Shown piece after piece: positions 5,997-9,528 of a stretch of DNA of 9,528 bases. This DNA comes from Acidobacteriota bacterium (GTDB taxonomy: Bacteria > Acidobacteriota > Terriglobia > Acidiferrales > UBA7541), in the NCBI GenBank assembly GCA_003224135.1, contig QHYO01000534.1, positions 1 to 9,528 of the forward strand, read 5' to 3'. A model generated the notes under the pieces. That model was not told the DNA's origin. It saw nothing but the letters and a program-made list of their open reading frames with translations, and searched no databases. Made by a program: the position numbers and the translations under genes. Position 1 is the stretch's first letter. Each line of letters starts with the position of its first letter.

Positions 5997-7046
5997 GTGA
6001 GACCCGCTCCGTTTCGTATCGTACCAACGTTCGCTCCTCGCATCTGGGGAACGCGTTCGCTTGCGCCGATCTTTCCGGACAAAAAAGATCTTCCTGAGCG
6101 AATTGGTGAAGCTTGGCTGACGGATGTACGGTGCTTGATCGCGAATGGCCCGTTCGCGGGGAAAACGTTGGGAGAGGCCTGGCCGGAATTGCCGGCAGAG
6201 TGGCGCGGGCCACGCTGCGCAGAGGTGCAGGATTTTCCGCTGCTCGTGAAATTCATATTTCCGACCGACAAGCTTTCGATTCAGGTGCACCCGAATGATG
6301 AATATGCGAGCGCGCACGAAGCTGCGGCCGGCGGCCGGGGAAAAACCGAAATGTGGCACATCGTTTCGGCACAGCCGGGGTCGGCGCTGTTTCTGGGATT
6401 GAAATCTGGCGTCACAAAAAAGGAATTTGCGGCGGCGGTTGGGTCCAAGTCCCTGGAAAACCTTTTTGAGGTGCAAGCGGTCGAAGGCAAGGAAACGTTT
6501 TTTGTACCTGCAGGCGTCCCGCATTCGATTGGTCCCGGCGTGATTGTGTGCGAAGTGCAGCAGTACTGCGATTTAACGTACCGGGTCTACGATTACGGGC
6601 GTGTGGATTCACAGGGAAAGCCGCGTGATTTGCACATCGATAAAGCCATGGACGTAATCCGGTTTGGCGGCCCACGAATCGAGAAAGTGCGGCCATTGCA
6701 GTGGGCGTCGCAGAAAATGGGAATTTCACTGCTTGCGGCGTGCCGCTACTTCGCGACGGAAAGTTGGAGGATCGGGGAACTCTTCGTTGCGCGCCCTAAA
6801 ACCGACGCGTTCAATCTTCTGGTGTTTCTTTCCGGGCAAGGCATGCTGCGCTGGGATGGCGGCAAAGCACAATACCGGCAAGGGGAATGCTGGTTCATGC
6901 CGGCTTCGCTGAAGAGCTACGAGCTGATTCCGGCGGACGAGAGTTTGCTGATTCGCACCTTTGTGCCGGATCTGCATGCATTGCGCGGCAATTTGCGGAT
7001 GCTTGGCATTACAGACAGCAAAATCTCTGACGTCGTATTCGAGTAG
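5997..7046 (+). CDS. manA: Mannose-6-phosphate isomerase, class I
   Basis: This enzyme interconverts fructose-6-phosphate and mannose-6-phosphate using zinc, and is the entry step to GDP-mannose. The 349-residue protein shows the PMI zinc-ligand set in a cupin fold: QVHPND (96-101; Q96 and H98), GKTEMWHI (115-122; E118) and VPAGVPHSIGPG (170-181; H176). The active-site DYGR (199-202) follows. The N-terminal IWGT (17-20) is also typical. Residues from about 245 form the second, less conserved cupin half. The length resembles the short class I enzymes (about 300-350) rather than the E. coli type (about 390). The start is GTG 5997, only 3 nt after the aminotransferase stop. GGAGG lies 14 nt upstream inside that gene, so translational coupling is likely. 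manC begins 5 nt downstream, which strongly supports a role in GDP-mannose supply. Confidence 0.94.
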   Translation: MRPAPFRIVPTFAPRIWGTRSLAPIFPDKKDLPERIGEAWLTDVRCLIANGPFAGKTLGEAWPELPAEWRGPRCAEVQDFPLLVKFIFPTDKLSIQVHPNDEYASAHEAAAGGRGKTEMWHIVSAQPGSALFLGLKSGVTKKEFAAAVGSKSLENLFEVQAVEGKETFFVPAGVPHSIGPGVIVCEVQQYCDLTYRVYDYGRVDSQGKPRDLHIDKAMDVIRFGGPRIEKVRPLQWASQKMGISLLAACRYFATESWRIGELFVARPKTDAFNLLVFLSGQGMLRWDGGKAQYRQGECWFMPASLKSYELIPADESLLIRTFVPDLHALRGNLRMLGITDSKISDVVFE

Positions 7047-7051
7047 AGCAG

Positions 7052-8164
7052 ATGGCGCGCGAGAATCTTCCAGTGCATGCGGTGATTCTGGCGGGCGGGC
7101 GCGGCACGCGATTTTGGCCGCGGAGCCGCACAAGAACTCCGAAGCAGCTTTTGAATATCGTGGGCAAGGGCACGATGCTCGAGCAGACGGTGGCGCGATT
7201 CCGGCCACTGCTACCGGCGGGGCGCATCTGGACAGTCACCAACGCCGAACAGAGTCTGGCTGTTTCTAAGCAACTGCCACAAGCTGCGCGCAAGCGCGTG
7301 ATCGTGGAGCCGGTCGGTCGCAACACGGCAGCGGCGATCGCGCTGGCCGCATTTCATATTCGGCACGTCACAAAGGGCGATGCACTGATGGCCGTGCTGC
7401 CCGCCGATCATTACATTGAGCAGACGCGCGAGTACCAAAAAATAGTTTCGACGGCCCTGACCGTTGCACGCGAGCCCGGCCGCATGGTGGTGCTGGGGAT
7501 TCCGCCCACGCTTCCGGAAACTGGATTCGGCTACATCGAGAGAATGGACGCGGCTATCGGCGCGCACAGCATTCCGGTTTATCCGGTGCGCCGGTTTGCG
7601 GAGAAGCCGGCGCTGGAAACCGCGAAAGAGTATCTGGCCTCGGGGAATTACCAGTGGAACGCGGGGATGTTTTTCTGGCGAGTTTCGACGATTCTCGGCG
7701 AGCTGCAAGAACATCTACCGGCGACCTTCGCCACACTGGAAATGCTGGCTTCGCAAATCGGCACACAAAAGTACGCAGCGCAGATTCGCAAAGTCTATTC
7801 CAAGCTTGAAAACATTTCTGTGGACTATGCCGTTCTTGAACGGGCCACGCGCGATGTTACTGTGCCGAAAGTTTTTGTGATTCCCGCGGAAGTTGGCTGG
7901 AGCGATATTGGATCGTGGGCGGCCGTTTACGAATTGCTGGCGAAATCGCCGGGTGAAAACATCTTTTCAGGCCAGGGCCATGCACTGGACGCCAGTGGAA
8001 ATTTTATTTCGAGTCCAGGAAAGTTTGTCGCGGCGATTGGCGTGAAAGATCTTGTGGTGGTGGAGACAGGGGATGCTCTGCTCATCTGTCCGCGCGACCG
8101 CGCGCAGGACGTCGGCACGCTTGTGAAATGGCTGGAAAAGCAGAAATTGAAGAATTTGCTGTAA
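7052..8164 (+). CDS. manC: Mannose-1-phosphate guanylyltransferase
   Basis: This enzyme makes GDP-mannose from mannose-1-phosphate and GTP. The 370-residue protein has the nucleotidyltransferase signature LAGGRGTRFWPRSR (13-26) followed by TPKQLL (29-34). It continues with VEPVGRNTAAAIALAA (85-100), LPADHYI (116-122), RFAEKP (181-186), NAGMFFW (203-209), SVDYAVLE (256-263) and GWSDIGSW (282-289). The metal-binding Asp is expected in the LPADH block. The protein ends after the transferase and left-handed helix region and has no C-terminal cupin PMI domain, so it is the monofunctional form. The separate isomerase immediately upstream agrees with that. The start is ATG 7052, 5 nt after the manA stop, with no strong Shine-Dalgarno, consistent with coupled translation. 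It is probably the last gene of the coaD-to-manC unit, because the mutase downstream appears to have its own promoter. Confidence 0.95.
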   Translation: MARENLPVHAVILAGGRGTRFWPRSRTRTPKQLLNIVGKGTMLEQTVARFRPLLPAGRIWTVTNAEQSLAVSKQLPQAARKRVIVEPVGRNTAAAIALAAFHIRHVTKGDALMAVLPADHYIEQTREYQKIVSTALTVAREPGRMVVLGIPPTLPETGFGYIERMDAAIGAHSIPVYPVRRFAEKPALETAKEYLASGNYQWNAGMFFWRVSTILGELQEHLPATFATLEMLASQIGTQKYAAQIRKVYSKLENISVDYAVLERATRDVTVPKVFVIPAEVGWSDIGSWAAVYELLAKSPGENIFSGQGHALDASGNFISSPGKFVAAIGVKDLVVVETGDALLICPRDRAQDVGTLVKWLEKQKLKNLL

Positions 8165-8240
8165 TCGCGCGAAACACCCAGACAACGAGTCACCACATTC
8201 GCCAGGCCAATCCGGCTGTTTCCTGCCTGCGTGCGTCGCG

Positions 8241-8246
8241 TATAAT
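8241..8246 (+). promoter_or_regulatory. Perfect -10 box directly before the mutase ATG
   Basis: TATAAT matches the sigma-70 consensus at all six positions, and its last base is 8 nt before the A of ATG 8254. Transcription would then begin at about 8253, giving a leaderless or nearly leaderless mRNA. No Shine-Dalgarno lies between the box and the ATG (the bases are TGCTGGC). No good -35 hexamer is seen at 16-18 bp; TTTCCT at 8219-8224 is the best and is weak. Confidence 0.5.
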
Positions 8247-8253
8247 TGCTGGC

Positions 8254-9528
8254 ATGGCGGGGATCAAGTTTGGAACCGACGGTTGGCGCGGCATTATCGC
8301 CGAAGATTTTACGTTCGCAAACGCCCGTATCGTGGCGGAAGCGATTGCGCGCTACGTGGTTCGCGGAGAAGATGCGCGAAAGGGCCTAATCGTCGGCTAC
8401 GACCATCGCTACGCGTCCGATGCGGTGGCGCGGCGAGTCGCCGAGATTTTTTCTTCGACGGGCACGCCGGTCTGGCTCACTGACCGGCCTTGCCCGACCC
8501 CGGCAGTGTCCTATCTTGTGCGCGAGCGCGGCGCGGCGGGTGGCGTGGTGGTCACGGCGAGCCACAATCCCTACGGCTGGAATGGAATCAAGTACAAAGC
8601 CAGCTATGGGAGCAGCGCCCTTCCATCAATTGTTGCGCAGATTGAGAACGAACTTCAGTTCGTCGAATCCACGGACCTTGCACCTTTACCGCCGCGCGCT
8701 GAGCTGATTCATCCGCTCGATCCGCGCAAACCATATCTGGATGCTCTCGAAAAACTGGTGGATTGGGAGCGCATCCGGAAATCCAAATTCCGTTTTGTAT
8801 TTGACGCGATGCATGGCTCCGCGGCCGGGCTGCTGCCGGAACTTTTTCAACGCAATGGAATAACGTGTGACGAAATCCGCGGAACGCGCGATCCGCGCTT
8901 TGGCGGCGCGCACCCCGAACCGATCGAGCCGCACATTGCGCCCTTGCAGCAGGCCGTGACCACCGGAAAATACGACGCGGGGTTCGCTGCGGACGGCGAT
9001 GGAGACCGCATCGGAGCAGTGGATCGTGCGGGCGCGTTTGTGAATCCGCATCAGATTTTTTCGTTGCTTGTGTGGCATCTCGCAGGAATGCGCGATTTGC
9101 CCGGAGACATCGCAAAAACTTTCTCCGTCACCAAGTTGATCGACAAACTTGCAGCGAAACTCGGGCGGAAGGTACACGAAGTTCCGATCGGGTTCAAATA
9201 CATCTGCGAGCTGATGCTCGAGCAAGATATTCTGATCGGCGGTGAAGAAAGCGGCGGTATTGGCACCAGCCTGTACCTGCCGGAGCGCGACGCCACAGTG
9301 TCCGCGCTGTTTCTCGCGGAACTGATGGCCTGGCACGGCAAGGAGCTTGGTGAGTTGCTTGCCGGTCTTCACGAGGAATTCGGCGAACATCATTACGGAC
9401 GCGTCGACCTGGACGTTACGCCGAAACAAAAAGAGAAAGCCATGGCCTGGTTTTCTGACGGCGATGCGAAGAAGATCCTCGAATGGCCCGTCGTCCGAAA
9501 TGAAACGATCGACGGAATCAAGCTGTAC
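8254..9528 (+). CDS. Phosphomannomutase/phosphoglucomutase (3' end off the right edge)
   Basis: An alpha-D-phosphohexomutase that would interconvert mannose-6-P and mannose-1-P (and/or the glucose pair) through a phosphoserine. I translated 425 codons by hand. The N-terminal GTDGWRG (7-13) leads domain 1. The catalytic loop TASHNPYGWNGIK (101-113) has phosphoserine S103. DADGDGDR-like metal binding is seen as ADGDGDRIG (246-254; D247, D249, D251). The sugar-specificity loop GEESGG lies at 330-335. Domain 4, with its phosphate-binding loop, is missing because the window ends. The family norm of about 450-480 residues implies roughly 30-60 more. ATG 8254 starts exactly at the conserved N-terminus. 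The gene follows manC by 89 nt and supplies the missing middle step of GDP-mannose synthesis. Phosphomannomutase activity is favoured by context, but GEESGG-type enzymes often act on both sugars, so no symbol is given. Confidence 0.94.
   Translation, partial: MAGIKFGTDGWRGIIAEDFTFANARIVAEAIARYVVRGEDARKGLIVGYDHRYASDAVARRVAEIFSSTGTPVWLTDRPCPTPAVSYLVRERGAAGGVVVTASHNPYGWNGIKYKASYGSSALPSIVAQIENELQFVESTDLAPLPPRAELIHPLDPRKPYLDALEKLVDWERIRKSKFRFVFDAMHGSAAGLLPELFQRNGITCDEIRGTRDPRFGGAHPEPIEPHIAPLQQAVTTGKYDAGFAADGDGDRIGAVDRAGAFVNPHQIFSLLVWHLAGMRDLPGDIAKTFSVTKLIDKLAAKLGRKVHEVPIGFKYICELMLEQDILIGGEESGGIGTSLYLPERDATVSALFLAELMAWHGKELGELLAGLHEEFGEHHYGRVDLDVTPKQKEKAMAWFSDGDAKKILEWPVVRNETIDGIKLY

Noticed and set aside
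7052..8164. Bifunctional isomerase-guanylyltransferase
   Set aside because: The protein stops at 370 residues without the C-terminal cupin domain, and a separate isomerase gene lies directly upstream.
8686..9429. 247-codon minus-strand open frame
   Set aside because: It is an antisense shadow of the mutase, whose plus-strand frame carries all family motifs.

Overview
This window looks like chromosomal DNA from a moderately GC-rich, free-living bacterium. My best guess is an acidobacterium (Terriglobia-like). That rests on the overall style of the proteins and on the mix of an exported GH20 hexosaminidase, an exported purple-acid-phosphatase-like enzyme and GDP-mannose genes. It is an inference, since no rRNA or other marker gene is present. 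I see no tRNA, rRNA, CRISPR array, insertion sequence or phage gene.

Layout. (1) 1-401, minus strand: an Rrf2-family regulator with three clustered cysteines, cut by the left edge. It is preceded by a recognisable promoter and a perfect 15-bp palindrome over the predicted transcription start. (2) 402-760: a divergent intergenic region with apparently back-to-back promoters and, on the plus side, a long hairpin-bearing leader. (3) 761-1894, plus: an exported or membrane-anchored metallophosphoesterase. (4) 1951-4068, minus: an exported GH20 beta-N-acetylhexosaminidase, convergent with the phosphatase. (5) 4276-8164, plus: a probable transcription unit of coaD, an aspartate-aminotransferase-family gene with a damaged 5' end, manA (mannose-6-phosphate isomerase) and manC (mannose-1-phosphate guanylyltransferase). 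(6) 8254 to the right edge, plus: a phosphomannomutase/phosphoglucomutase with its own perfect TATAAT box only 7 nt before the ATG, lacking its C-terminal domain because the window ends.

How the genes work together. manA, the mutase and manC encode the three consecutive steps fructose-6-P -> mannose-6-P -> mannose-1-P -> GDP-mannose, so the right third is a compact GDP-mannose supply module for glycans, exopolysaccharide or glycosylation. coaD (coenzyme A synthesis) and the aminotransferase are housekeeping genes placed upstream on the same strand. The phosphatase and hexosaminidase fit extracytoplasmic scavenging of phosphate and amino sugars. The Rrf2 regulator probably belongs to a gene set off the left edge, possibly Fe-S cluster (Suf) assembly.

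The most notable points are the two separate lesions in the first 45 codons of an otherwise intact aminotransferase, the palindrome on the regulator's own start site, and the possible leaderless mutase transcript. I found no convincing new multi-gene system. Most of the window is recognisable metabolism.
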